The position numbers and the translations under genes were made by a program. Below the pieces are notes generated by a model. The model ran no database searches. It was given only the letters and a program-made list of their open reading frames with translations, and was not told the DNA's origin. A DNA stretch of 64,000 nt from G965220075 sp965220075 (GTDB taxonomy: Bacteria > Chloroflexota > UBA11872), in contig OZ244806.1 in NCBI GenBank assembly GCA_965220075.1, forward strand, positions 930,001 through 994,000, in the 5' to 3' direction. Shown here piece after piece: positions 17,242-25,020 of this stretch (position 1 is the first letter of the stretch; every line of letters begins with the position of its first letter).

Positions 17242-17385
17242 TTACGTCACGATGTCACGGCGTCGAAATAGTACGACCGCCAGCGCGGCGCCGGTGACGA
17301 CGATCAGCGCTCCCAGCACCACCCCCGGCCCGCCGGCGGACGAATCGGGAACGCCGCCCGTCCGCCCGCTGTCGGTGCGTAACAA
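17242..17385 (-). CDS. Possible 47-residue single-helix membrane protein upstream of the selenoprotein
   Basis: A short frame starting at TTG 17385 ends at TAA 17242, 10 bp before the GTG of the UGA-containing gene. It encodes a polar Gly/Ser/Asp stretch followed by a hydrophobic segment (GVVLGALIVVTGAALAVVLF) and the basic end RRRDIVT, the layout of a C-terminal membrane anchor. It may be a true small membrane protein coupled to the selenoprotein, or the tail of a decayed surface protein. The frame stays open further upstream, overlapping the MOSC gene in antisense. No clear ribosome site is seen. Confidence 0.3.
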   Translation of the reverse strand: MLRTDSGRTGGVPDSSAGGPGVVLGALIVVTGAALAVVLFRRRDIVT

Positions 17386-17440
17386 TACGACGCCCGGATG
17401 TTGAGATGACTCACTACCTGATTCGGAGTAGTCGAGGACA

Positions 17441-18052
17441 ATGCCGCGAAAGCATGGAAATCCGACGAACGCTGCGATGAGTGGCTCGGCGAACGCGGCG
17501 CGTCACCCGACCACAGACGAGTTGGAGGCCGGGCTGGACCACATTTGCCAGTCCCCAGAGGACAGCGGCCCCCTGCGCATGATCGTGCGACGACCCGACA
17601 CCGACCAGCGTGAAGTCGTGGCGGACGGAACGCTCGACGTCGCGGCCGGCCTCGGTGGCGACAACTGGCACGCTCGCGGAAGCTCGCGGACACCGGACGG
17701 CGGTCCAAACCCGGCCACGCAGGTCACCATCATCAACGCCCGTCTGCTCGCGCTGCTGGCGCAGTCCGAGAGGCGTTGGCCGCTGGCGGGCGATCAGCTC
17801 GTGATCGACATCGACATGAGCACGCAGAACCTGCCGCCAGGCGCGCGAGTCGCCATAGGGTCAGCCGTGATCGAGGTCTCGGAGGAACCGCACACCGGCT
17901 GTGCGAAGTTTGCCGAACGGTTCGGCAACGACGCCCTTCGATTTATCAGCACGCCGGCGGGCAGGCGGATGCGTCTGCGCGGCGTCAACACGCGAGTCGT
18001 CCAGTCAGGGTCGATTCGTGTGGGCGACGTGGCAACCAAGCTCGGACCGTAG
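17441..18052 (+). CDS. MOSC domain-containing protein
   Basis: A 203-residue protein with the MOSC fold found in molybdenum-cofactor sulfurases and YiiM-like reductases. VTIINARLLALLAQ, the GDQLVIDIDMSTQNLPPGARVAIG strand pair, and EPHTGCAKFAERFG with the conserved cysteine in TGC are visible. It probably handles a sulfur-bearing ligand on molybdopterin or a related small-molecule chemistry. The start may be ATG 17441 or ATG 17477 (MSGSANAARHP); the first 12 residues are not family-like. It stands alone, divergent from the selenoprotein. Confidence 0.82.
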   Translation: MPRKHGNPTNAAMSGSANAARHPTTDELEAGLDHICQSPEDSGPLRMIVRRPDTDQREVVADGTLDVAAGLGGDNWHARGSSRTPDGGPNPATQVTIINARLLALLAQSERRWPLAGDQLVIDIDMSTQNLPPGARVAIGSAVIEVSEEPHTGCAKFAERFGNDALRFISTPAGRRMRLRGVNTRVVQSGSIRVGDVATKLGP

Positions 18053-18105
18053 CCCACCGGCCCGCGTCCCCACGGCCCTTCAATCCGTCGTCTTCTCCCT
18101 CTCCA

Positions 18106-18228
18106 GGAGACCTTTGCGTAACCCCTCGTCATTCCCGCGCACGCGGGAATCTAGGCCCCACCGAACCTGGAACCGCGCAGGGTTCTACCCGGACATCCTT
18201 AGCCTGACCGGGTTATGCAAACGTCTCC
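18106..18228. mobile_element. MITE with IS5-like terminal inverted repeats
   Basis: A 123-bp element begins GGAGACCTTTGCGTAACCCC and ends with the inverse of GGAGACGTTTGCATAACCC. These ends match those of the full IS5-family element at 45752-46944 (GGAGACCTTTGCATAACCCC). It encodes no protein. It is flanked by TCTCCA on both sides (18100-18105 and 18229-18234), a likely target duplication, and splits a copy of the intergenic CCCTCTCC...GGGAGAGGGTTGGGGTGAGGG repeat. Inside it lies another palindrome, ATTCCCGCG-CA-CGCGGGAAT (18131-18150). Together with its flanks it fills the region 18053-18365 between the MOSC and DUF4389 genes; no gene is seen there. Confidence 0.75.
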
Positions 18229-18365
18229 TCTCCAGCGGGAGAGGGTTGGGGTGAGGGTCTTCGCTGCCCAAGATCAAAGTGACCCACGACCAATTTGTGA
18301 ACACCCTCTACACTGGGCGCATCGCGCCTCTTGGGTAGGCGCGTCAACGCAGCGAGGAGTGAAGC

Positions 18366-18692
18366 ATGGCCAATCCACCCCCCGACCGGCCGGCATATCC
18401 GGTGAACCTCACAGCCGTCTACCCGGAGCAAAGCTCCCGTCTGCTGGCATTCAGCGGGTTGATCGTCCTGATAAAGGGGCTCCTGATCATTCCGCACGTC
18501 ATCGTCCTGTACTTCCTGTCGATCGTGGCGTTCCTTGCCTCGCTCGTGGGCTACATCGCTGTCATCGTCACGGGTCGGTATCCCAAAGCGCTCTTCGAGT
18601 TCCAGGTCGGCGTGCTGCAGTGGAACGTGCGCGTCAGCGCCTGGTTCCTCTCCATCGTGGACGAGTACCCGCCGTTCCGGCTGAATGACTAG
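18366..18692 (+). CDS. DUF4389 domain-containing membrane protein
   Basis: A 108-residue protein with two predicted transmembrane helices (about 27-50 and 50-68). The DUF4389 pattern is complete: YPVNLTAVYPEQSSRLL at the start, KGLLIIPHVIVLYFL, TGRYPKALFEFQVGVLQW and DEYPPFRL at the end. The molecular function of this family is unknown. GAGGAG precedes ATG 18366 at good spacing. It is a single gene after the MITE-bearing intergenic region. Confidence 0.85.
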   Translation: MANPPPDRPAYPVNLTAVYPEQSSRLLAFSGLIVLIKGLLIIPHVIVLYFLSIVAFLASLVGYIAVIVTGRYPKALFEFQVGVLQWNVRVSAWFLSIVDEYPPFRLND

Positions 18693-18825
18693 GTCGGGAG
18701 CTACTCCGAGGTAAGCCCGTCTGCCTCATTAGGCCGCCGCGCCGGCGCGATGGCTGCTGGGCGAGCTCCCAGGATTCAGCCTCGGCAGCGCGCAGGATGT
18801 TAGCGCCGCGGCGCCGGCGGGGTGC

Positions 18826-19884
18826 CTAGTCGGTTACGGCGCGGACCTCATCCGACCAGTCGCGCCAGAGGTCGCCGGCGGTTTCATTCACGACGCGTTC
18901 GTCCGGCATGGATTCGGGCGTCTTGGCGAAGGCGTAGAGCGTGGCCTGGCGGATGATGTCGCTCGACGCGTTGACGCCCGCCATGTGCAGCATGATCGAG
19001 TGCCACAGCACCACGGAGCCGGCCGGGCCGTGGGTGTCGACAGGCTCGGTGGCGGCCTTGATCGCGGCAACTTCGGGGTGGCGGTAGCCGTCGTAGGTTT
19101 CGCCGGAGCCGCTGCGCTGGATCTCGCGGTAGGCCTCCCAGACCCTGGTATGGCTGCCGGGCCACAGATGCAGGCCGCCGGCGCCCGGCGGCAGGTCGTC
19201 GAAGTAGACCGCGGTCTGTACCTTCCAGCGGCTTTCCGAGCCCATGCCCTCGCCGGAGTGGGCGGAGGGATAGTCGGGGCCGCGGGGGGCGCCGTTCGGC
19301 AGTGTGCAGTACATGCCGCGCGTGCCCTGGCCCGTCACCCAGTGGGGACCGGTGGCAGGCAGGCGAAGCTGTTCGGTCTTGCCGGTGGGAGGTCCGGTCC
19401 ATTCCCTGGTCTTGTCACCCAGGTGGGGCTCCATGCCGCTGACCGCGGCCTCGGTCAGGAGACAAGGCCCCGTGGTGTGGCCGGTAGCGTCGAGTCCGGC
19501 GGGCCAAACCACCTCGCCCTCGCCCATCAGCTGCTCGGCGATGTCCCACACCGCCCGCGCGCCGATGTCGAGCAACAGGTCATCGGCGCCGTTGCGGATG
19601 TAGAACCGGTGACCCCCGCCGCCGAAGTAGGGGTCGCCGCCGGTCTCGGCGCGCGCATAGCCGGCGCGCTCCTCGTCGGAGATGGGGGTCCAGGTGGAGG
19701 GATCGTCGCGGCGCATGCTGGGCCGGTTGGCCGCAATGGTGTCCCACATCTGGTCGCGCGCCTGCCGGCAGAGCTCGGGGTCGACCACCCCCGGCAGCAC
19801 CAGGAACCCGTCACGCTTGAACCGGGAGATCTGCTCGGTCGTCAGCCGCGGCGCCTGCGCCACGGTCGGTGAAGCCGTCGTCAT
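18826..19884 (-). CDS. Phytanoyl-CoA dioxygenase (PhyH) family protein, paralogue 1
   Basis: A 352-residue protein of the Fe(II)/2-oxoglutarate oxygenase fold. The N-terminus LTTEQISRFKRDGFLVLPGVVDPELC is characteristic. The core VYFDDLPPGAGGLHLWPGSH and the distal VVLWHSIMLHMAGVNAS with a later Arg (RQATLYAF) are family elements. The proximal iron motif, usually HxD/E, is not obvious: the corresponding position reads AHSGEG (H-S-G-E), so iron binding may differ or use another histidine. It is one of four PhyH-type proteins in this window. Substrate unknown; it lies divergent to the DUF3883 gene. Confidence 0.85.
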   Translation of the reverse strand: MTTASPTVAQAPRLTTEQISRFKRDGFLVLPGVVDPELCRQARDQMWDTIAANRPSMRRDDPSTWTPISDEERAGYARAETGGDPYFGGGGHRFYIRNGADDLLLDIGARAVWDIAEQLMGEGEVVWPAGLDATGHTTGPCLLTEAAVSGMEPHLGDKTREWTGPPTGKTEQLRLPATGPHWVTGQGTRGMYCTLPNGAPRGPDYPSAHSGEGMGSESRWKVQTAVYFDDLPPGAGGLHLWPGSHTRVWEAYREIQRSGSGETYDGYRHPEVAAIKAATEPVDTHGPAGSVVLWHSIMLHMAGVNASSDIIRQATLYAFAKTPESMPDERVVNETAGDLWRDWSDEVRAVTD

Positions 19885-19931
19885 GGAAGTCCTGCCTCGT
19901 TCGCAATTCCGCCCGATGGTGACGCCGGATT

Positions 19932-20387
19932 ATGACGGATTCGCGGCGGCAACCCAACCCGCAGACCGAGATGACCGCCATGCAGGTGGTCATGGACTAT
20001 GGGACGGCCCAGACACGCCAGGTCACAGACCTACACGAGCAGACCCCGGGCTTCGAGGTGCGAAGCATCCACGTACAATCCGGGGAGTTTCTCCTGATCG
20101 AGGTGAAGGGCTTGGCCGCCGCCACCGGCACCATCCTGCTCACGCCCAGCGAGCGCCGCGTTGCCGAGGATCGCCGCGATTGCTACTGGCTATACGCGGT
20201 CACCAACTGCGCCGCCGATCCGCAGCTCCAGGAACCGATCAGGGACCCGGCCCGGTTCCCGTGGCACGAGGTCACCAAGGTCGCCCACTACTATCTCAGC
20301 GTCGATGCCCTGAAGCAGCTGATGCGTGTGCGGGAGGATGTGCCTGCCTACGAGACCGATGTACGCAAGTTAGGCGCCGACCATTGA
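19932..20387 (+). CDS. DUF3883 domain protein, possibly the remnant end of a larger helicase
   Basis: A 151-residue protein carrying a DUF3883-type domain: MQVVMDYGTAQTRQVTDLHE, then FEVRSIHVQSGEFLLIEVKG and RDCYWLYAVTNCAADP. The domain resembles a nuclease-like fold with the IEVKG motif and is commonly found at the C-terminus of SNF2/DEAD-type helicases in defence contexts. Here it stands alone with no helicase upstream, since the divergent PhyH gene begins at once. It is therefore either a stand-alone form or a truncated remnant. Its TGA overlaps the TTG start of the AbiJ-like gene, so the pair is co-translated. Confidence 0.65.
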   Translation: MTDSRRQPNPQTEMTAMQVVMDYGTAQTRQVTDLHEQTPGFEVRSIHVQSGEFLLIEVKGLAAATGTILLTPSERRVAEDRRDCYWLYAVTNCAADPQLQEPIRDPARFPWHEVTKVAHYYLSVDALKQLMRVREDVPAYETDVRKLGADH

Positions 20388-21247
20388 GAAAGCTTGATGA
20401 GAGCACGCTTGAAGCGCTTGCGGAGAGCATATGCGGATCCGGAGCAGGCGCCGGAGGCGGCTACGACAGCCCCGGACCGCATCGCACGATGGGTCAGGTA
20501 AATGAGTTCTTTCGACGAGCCGGTGTTCGGACTACGGGCGGATCCTCGACGAGGAAGTGGTTCGCTCTGGAGTCTCTGCAGGCAGTCAACGGGACACGAG
20601 GTATTGAGGGCGTGCTCCTCCGGCTAGCTTCCCCGAAGGAGTATCGAGGCGACGCCGACGTGACGCGCAAGGTCATCGATTACCTGAATCAAGTGCTACT
20701 GGTCGAAGGGTTGGAAATCACGCTGGTCGGGATAAACGCGAGAATCCAAGACCGAACCGCCGCAGTAGCTCCGCCGAAGCCCAAAGACCGGCCGGTCGAA
20801 ACCGCACCGAATTTCGCGCGACTGGTAGCAGATAGCTCTCTTGCCGATATCCTCTCGTTCCGTTGGGGGGAGGCTCAGCGTTGTATCCAGGCTGAAGCAT
20901 ATCTTTCCGCCGTGATTATGATGGGGAGCATTCTCGAAGGAGCCTTGCTTTACAAAGCCGAGCAGAATCTAGAGACAGTGAATCGCGCGCAACGTGTTCC
21001 GAGAAGACGCGATCGGTCGCCGAAGCCGATCCATGAGTGGGGGATGTCCGCCTTGATCGATGTTTCTCACGAGGTGAATTGGCTTCATGGTGACGTGAAA
21101 CGCTTCAGTCATGCATTGAGAGAGTCGAGAAACATTGTGCATCCCTACGTACAAAGACTTCATCAAGATCGTCCAGACGCGCATACGTGCGCAATCTGCT
21201 GGCAGGTGGTGAGAGCCGCCGTTGCGGACCTTCTTGGGATTGACTGA
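20384..21247 (+). CDS. AbiJ-like abortive-infection type protein
   Basis: A 287-residue protein starting at TTG 20384 in a TTGA overlap with the DUF3883 gene; ATG 20490 is an alternative. The middle part (about 65-125; GIEGVLLRLASPKEYRGD then LNQVLLVEGLEI) matches my recollection of AbiJ-type N-terminal domains. The C-terminal part (about 145-285) is helical and includes RESRNIVHP, an R-x6-H/R-N-x2-H pattern like the RNase motif of HEPN domains. Together with the adjacent MNT/HEPN pair it suggests phage-defence function through RNA cleavage. The assignment rests on motif recognition only. Codon use is AT-richer than in neighbours, consistent with transfer. Confidence 0.6.
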   Translation: MRKLDESTLEALAESICGSGAGAGGGYDSPGPHRTMGQVNEFFRRAGVRTTGGSSTRKWFALESLQAVNGTRGIEGVLLRLASPKEYRGDADVTRKVIDYLNQVLLVEGLEITLVGINARIQDRTAAVAPPKPKDRPVETAPNFARLVADSSLADILSFRWGEAQRCIQAEAYLSAVIMMGSILEGALLYKAEQNLETVNRAQRVPRRRDRSPKPIHEWGMSALIDVSHEVNWLHGDVKRFSHALRESRNIVHPYVQRLHQDRPDAHTCAICWQVVRAAVADLLGID

Positions 21248-21462
21248 CTCATGATCCCCAGGGAGTGCGAGCGAATGGCCGAGGTGGCCTGTCCCATCGC
21301 CATGCTCTCGCGGCAAGCGGCGCGGAGGAAGCCGTTCCGGCATGGGCATCTGTCGGCGCTGTGTTTGTTGTGGGCGCCACGCGACGATCTAGGCGTTGAC
21401 GCCGTCCGGCGTCCGCTGGACATCCCGGAAGCTTCGGCGGCGCACGGTGGAACGAGCCACCC

Positions 21463-21789
21463 ATGAATAACCAGACGCTCGACCATGAGACATTGGACGA
21501 CATCATTCAGCGCATCGTAGCGGTTGCCCAGCCCGACAAGATAATTCTCTTCGGGTCTGCCGCCCGGGGTGAGATGGGTCCTCACAGCGACGTGGACCTG
21601 CTTGTCATCAAAGACACCGAGGACGCGCGGGGCCTAGCGGCTCAGATCTACCGGAAGCTGCGTGGGATCCGGGTCGCGGTCGATGCCATCGTTGTAGCGC
21701 CAGCGCATGTCGAGCGCTACAAGGACAGCCACGCGCTGGTGATCAAACCCGCCCTGCGGGAGGGAACGGTGGTCTATGAAGCCGCCTGA
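21463..21789 (+). CDS. mntA: MNT-type nucleotidyltransferase (antitoxin of MNT/HEPN pair)
   Basis: A 108-residue minimal nucleotidyltransferase. The active-site pattern ILFGSAARGEMGPHSDVDLLVI (GSxxRG followed by DxD) is intact, with a third acidic residue in AVDAIVV. In MNT/HEPN toxin-antitoxin pairs the MNT protein neutralises the HEPN RNase by adding AMP groups. The ATG at 21463 follows a 215-bp spacer after the AbiJ-like gene, and the 3' end overlaps the HEPN gene by 14 nt, the usual arrangement. Confidence 0.88.
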   Translation: MNNQTLDHETLDDIIQRIVAVAQPDKIILFGSAARGEMGPHSDVDLLVIKDTEDARGLAAQIYRKLRGIRVAVDAIVVAPAHVERYKDSHALVIKPALREGTVVYEAA

Positions 21790-22096
21790 GCGTTTCCCGC
21801 CCGACGACCCGCGGGAGTGGATGAACCGTGCCCGCAGCAATCTGGCCAGGGCCGCGAACCGCATCCCAGGCGTCTACCTCGAAGATTTGTGCTTCGATGC
21901 CCAGCAGGCAGCCGAGAAGGCCGTCAAAGCTCCGTTGATCAGGCGTGGCGTCGACTTCCCCTACGTGCACGACGTGGGTCTTCTGCTGACCTTGCTCGAA
22001 GAAGACGGCGAGACCGTGCCGGAATTGGTCCGTCAGGCCGAGAAGCTCAACCCATACGCTACGACCACTCGGGATCTCACCTGCGTGGACGCGTAA
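21776..22096 (+). CDS. HEPN domain protein, C-terminally truncated
   Basis: A 106-residue HEPN protein paired with mntA. DDPREWMNRARSNLARA, LCFDAQQAAEKAVKAPLIRRGVDFPYVHDVGLLL and AEKLNPYATTTR follow the family closely. The usual RYP segment and the last helix of about 25-30 residues are missing: the frame ends DLTCVDA after the TTTR position. None of the three forward frames beyond that point restores the family ending, so a simple frameshift does not explain it. The toxin may be inactive, or the catalytic region may be reduced. Confidence 0.8.
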   Translation: MKPPERFPPDDPREWMNRARSNLARAANRIPGVYLEDLCFDAQQAAEKAVKAPLIRRGVDFPYVHDVGLLLTLLEEDGETVPELVRQAEKLNPYATTTRDLTCVDA

Positions 22097-22141
22097 GCGC
22101 GGCGGCCCGCGCCGGTGCTCGTTACACTCGCTTGCGACAGC

Positions 22142-23185
22142 ATGGCTGCTGAGAGTCTCACCATGAGTGATGTTCGGCCCTTCTTCGACGCCACCGATAT
22201 CGCTGGCGACGCCGACGATGCCCGCAGTCGTATGGACCGCGATGGCTACTTCTTCGTGCGCGGCCTTCTGCCGGCGCAAGCTCTGGAGGACCTTCGCCGG
22301 CAGTTCATCACGGTGCTGCGGGACGCCGGCTGGATCGCCGCCGACGCTCCGGCGAACGACCCGATTGCTGATTTGCGGGCCTTCACCGTTGAGCCCGAGC
22401 CGGCCTATCAGGAGGTCTACAACCGCCTCTACCGCCTGCCGGCGTTTCACGCGCTGCAGCACCGCCCGGAGCTTGTGGGACTCATAGGCCGGCTGTTGGA
22501 CGCCCCGGTGATGTCACTGCCGCGCGTGATCGCCCGGGTGATCTTCCCGCAGCGCGTGGCCTATACGACGCCGGCGCACCAGGACTTCGTGCCGGTGCAG
22601 GGAGCCGTCGACACCATCACCGCCTGGATTCCCCTCAGCGACTTAGCGCCGGAGATGGGCGGGCTCGAGATCGCCGCCGGATCGCATCGGCGCGGCGTAT
22701 TCGACTTCGCCCCCGCGCTGGGCGCCAGCGGCACGGAGATCACCGATCCGCTGCATGGCGCATGGGTGGGCGGGACCTTCGAGCAAGGCGACGTCCTGCT
22801 GTTTCACAGCATGACGGTCCATCGCGGAGCGCCGGCGACGGGCAATCGGCTGCGGCTTTCGGTGGACCTACGCTATCAGCGGCGCGCGGATCCGATCACG
22901 CAAGGCAGCCTGGCGCCGCATGACTCCGACCTCTCATGGGAGGAAATATACGCCGGTTGGGCGCCGGGGCAGAACCAGTACTACTGGCGCGACTGGGACC
23001 TCACGATTGCGGAGTTCGACACGCAGTACAACCAAAAGCGCGACGCCCTGGCGTTCGAGCTGGCCGCCAAGGGCGGCGTTGCGGCCCGCGCCACCCTCCA
23101 GCGCATCGTTGCCCGCGACCGCGACCCTGCCAAGAAGCGCAGGGCGGCTGAGGCGCTCGCGGCCCTTGACGCCGACTCGCCCTAA
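22142..23185 (+). CDS. Phytanoyl-CoA dioxygenase (PhyH) family protein, paralogue 2
   Basis: A protein of about 347 residues with the Fe(II)/2-oxoglutarate oxygenase fold. Metal and cosubstrate residues are all visible: AHQDFVPVQ (H-x-D), the distal His in FHSMTVHRGAP and Arg in RLRLSVDLRYQ. The N-terminus has the MDRDGYFFVRGLLP motif. The start may be ATG 22142 or ATG 22163; an open frame extends to 22115. The last 80 residues, rich in Ala/Arg/Lys, are an extension seen in some long members. Substrate unknown. It follows the truncated HEPN gene but is not obviously linked to it. Confidence 0.87.
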   Translation: MAAESLTMSDVRPFFDATDIAGDADDARSRMDRDGYFFVRGLLPAQALEDLRRQFITVLRDAGWIAADAPANDPIADLRAFTVEPEPAYQEVYNRLYRLPAFHALQHRPELVGLIGRLLDAPVMSLPRVIARVIFPQRVAYTTPAHQDFVPVQGAVDTITAWIPLSDLAPEMGGLEIAAGSHRRGVFDFAPALGASGTEITDPLHGAWVGGTFEQGDVLLFHSMTVHRGAPATGNRLRLSVDLRYQRRADPITQGSLAPHDSDLSWEEIYAGWAPGQNQYYWRDWDLTIAEFDTQYNQKRDALAFELAAKGGVAARATLQRIVARDRDPAKKRRAAEALAALDADSP

Positions 23186-23684
23186 CGCGCGGGCGGCGGC
23201 GCCACGGGTATGTCGACGGCCTGCTACGGCGCATGACCGGAGCGGAGGCCGCGCTGGGCCGCTGCAACCGCTTTTGGCGGTCGTCGCAGTCGCGCGCGCG
23301 GCTGGGACACTCGAGTTGCGCCGGCCGTGCGCGCATTACATCAGCGAAGACGCGCCTCTGTTATAGTTCAGGAGTTGAAGTACACGATGCCGGGTCGGTC
23401 GCGCTGCGCCAGTCCGTCGCTACCAGGCGCACAAGGGCTAAGGGCCGGCAATCACCGCACAGGGCTGCCGCGGGAATAGTGTGTTCCCCGGCGCCGGTTG
23501 ACAATCCACCAGCCACGCCATCCAAAATGCGCTACCTGCGCAAGCGGTGCGTGGCGGGGACTCAGCGAGGCAGTTGACGCCGATCCGCAAGAGCGCGCTT
23601 TTACACAAGAGCCACTACGTGACGGTTCACACCGCCGCGTCGGTTCGTCTCCACGTCTCGTGTCACTAGCAAAGGACAGGAACC
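23186..23684 (+). promoter_or_regulatory. Long leader region of the DEAD-box helicase gene
   Basis: Nearly 500 bp without a supported gene. An extended -10 promoter, TGTTATAGT (23359-23367), would give a leader of about 310 nt before the helicase start; a TTGACA at about 23499 could serve a second promoter but lacks a good -10. Long structured leaders are common for cold-responsive DEAD-box RNA helicases. I cannot fold the leader by eye or assign an RNA family. Confidence 0.4.
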
Positions 23685-24977
23685 ATCAATAGTTTCAGCA
23701 AATTGGGCGTGAAGCCCGATCTCGTGGCGGTTCTCGCCGCGGACGAGATCACCGAGCCCACTCCCATTCAAGAGTCGTGCATCCCGCTGCTTCATGCGGG
23801 GCGAGACGTGGTTGGCCAGGCACGCACTGGATCCGGCAAGACGCTCGCATACGCCCTCCCGATAGTCGCCAAGATTGCGCAGGGCGAGCCGGCCGCGCAG
23901 GCGTTGGTTCTCGCGCCCACGCGTGAGCTGGCCGACCAGATCGCGTCGGTATTCGAATCTCTCACGCGCGGGACCAAGCTGCGGGTGGTCAGAATCGTGG
24001 GAGGGGTGAGCGAGGTGCCGCAGGTGCGCGGCTTGCGTGCCGGCGCGCAGGTCGTGGTGGGGACTCCAGGCCGGGTCCTCGACCTGATCGGACGCCGCGC
24101 GCTCCAGACCCGTGCGCTGCGGACCGTCGTAGTGGACGAAGCCGACCAGATGTTTGACATCGGCATGGCGCCGCAGGTGGAGGCGATCCTCAGGAGCGCT
24201 CCCGCGACCCGCCAGACATCCCTTTTTTCGGCCACCATTCCGAGCTGGGTTAGCCGGCTCACCAGCCGGCATCTGCGCGATCCGGAGTCGGTCGCGCTGG
24301 ACACCCGCCCCGAGGACCTGCCTGACATCGAGCATGAGATATGGATCGTCCCCGAGCTTGCGAAAGTCTCGGCCGTGCAGCACATCCTGGGTCGGGCGCC
24401 CGGCTCGCCGACCATCGTCTTCGGACGGACCCGGCATCGTGTGGAGCGCTTGAGTCGCCGGCTCAAGCAAAGCGGACTGCGCGTGGCCGCCCTGCAAGGC
24501 GCGATGACGCAAAACGCGCGCAGCAAGGTACTCGCGCGATTCCGCAACGGCTCGATCGACGTCCTCGTCGCCACAAACGTGGCCGCCCGTGGACTGGACA
24601 TCGAGGGTTTGGCGCGAGTGGTCAACTACGACGTGCCGGACCACCCCGATCTGTTTACACACCGCACGGGGCGCACCGGGCGCATGGGCGGGGATGGCCA
24701 CTCGGTCACGCTCGTCACCGGCGCCGACCTTCCGCACTTGCACGCGATCGAGCGCACGCTTGGCCGCCGGCTTCAACGGCGATACTGGGAACCGGTCAAG
24801 GCTGCCGAGCCGCGCACCGGCACCGGCGGCGGCCAGGCTGAATCCGTTGCGCCCACGGCGGACGGCGCCGGATTGCGCGTCTTGCCCGGCGAGCGTCTGT
24901 CCCGACAACCGCGCCGCCGGACGAATTCGGCGCCGGCAGCGCGCTCGAGGGAGCCGGTCCCGGCGTCGCAGCGCTAA
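23685..24977 (+). CDS. DEAD-box ATP-dependent RNA helicase, apparent ATC start
   Basis: A 430-residue DEAD-box helicase that remodels RNA. It has the Q motif (FSKLGVKPDLV and PTPIQESCIPLL), motif I ARTGSGKT, Ia PTRELADQ, Ib TPGR, II DEAD, III SAT, IV IVFGRTR, V ARGLDIEG and VI HRTGRTGR; a basic tail of about 60 residues follows. The upstream aromatic residue of the Q motif (SFSKLG) is encoded before the first canonical start (TTG 23703). Reading back to the stop at 23667-23669, the codons are CAA AGG ACA GGA ACC ATC AAT AGT TTC. AAAGGA (23671-23676) lies 8 nt before ATC 23685, so an AUC start is inferred. Confidence 0.9.
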   Translation: MNSFSKLGVKPDLVAVLAADEITEPTPIQESCIPLLHAGRDVVGQARTGSGKTLAYALPIVAKIAQGEPAAQALVLAPTRELADQIASVFESLTRGTKLRVVRIVGGVSEVPQVRGLRAGAQVVVGTPGRVLDLIGRRALQTRALRTVVVDEADQMFDIGMAPQVEAILRSAPATRQTSLFSATIPSWVSRLTSRHLRDPESVALDTRPEDLPDIEHEIWIVPELAKVSAVQHILGRAPGSPTIVFGRTRHRVERLSRRLKQSGLRVAALQGAMTQNARSKVLARFRNGSIDVLVATNVAARGLDIEGLARVVNYDVPDHPDLFTHRTGRTGRMGGDGHSVTLVTGADLPHLHAIERTLGRRLQRRYWEPVKAAEPRTGTGGGQAESVAPTADGAGLRVLPGERLSRQPRRRTNSAPAARSREPVPASQR

Positions 24978-25020
24978 ATGACCGCCGTACGCAACGCGTG
25001 CTGAGGGTAGCTTCGAGTCA

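Noticed and set aside
21776..22140. A frameshift as cause of the short HEPN protein
   Set aside because: None of the three forward frames beyond the TTTR position restores the family C-terminus.
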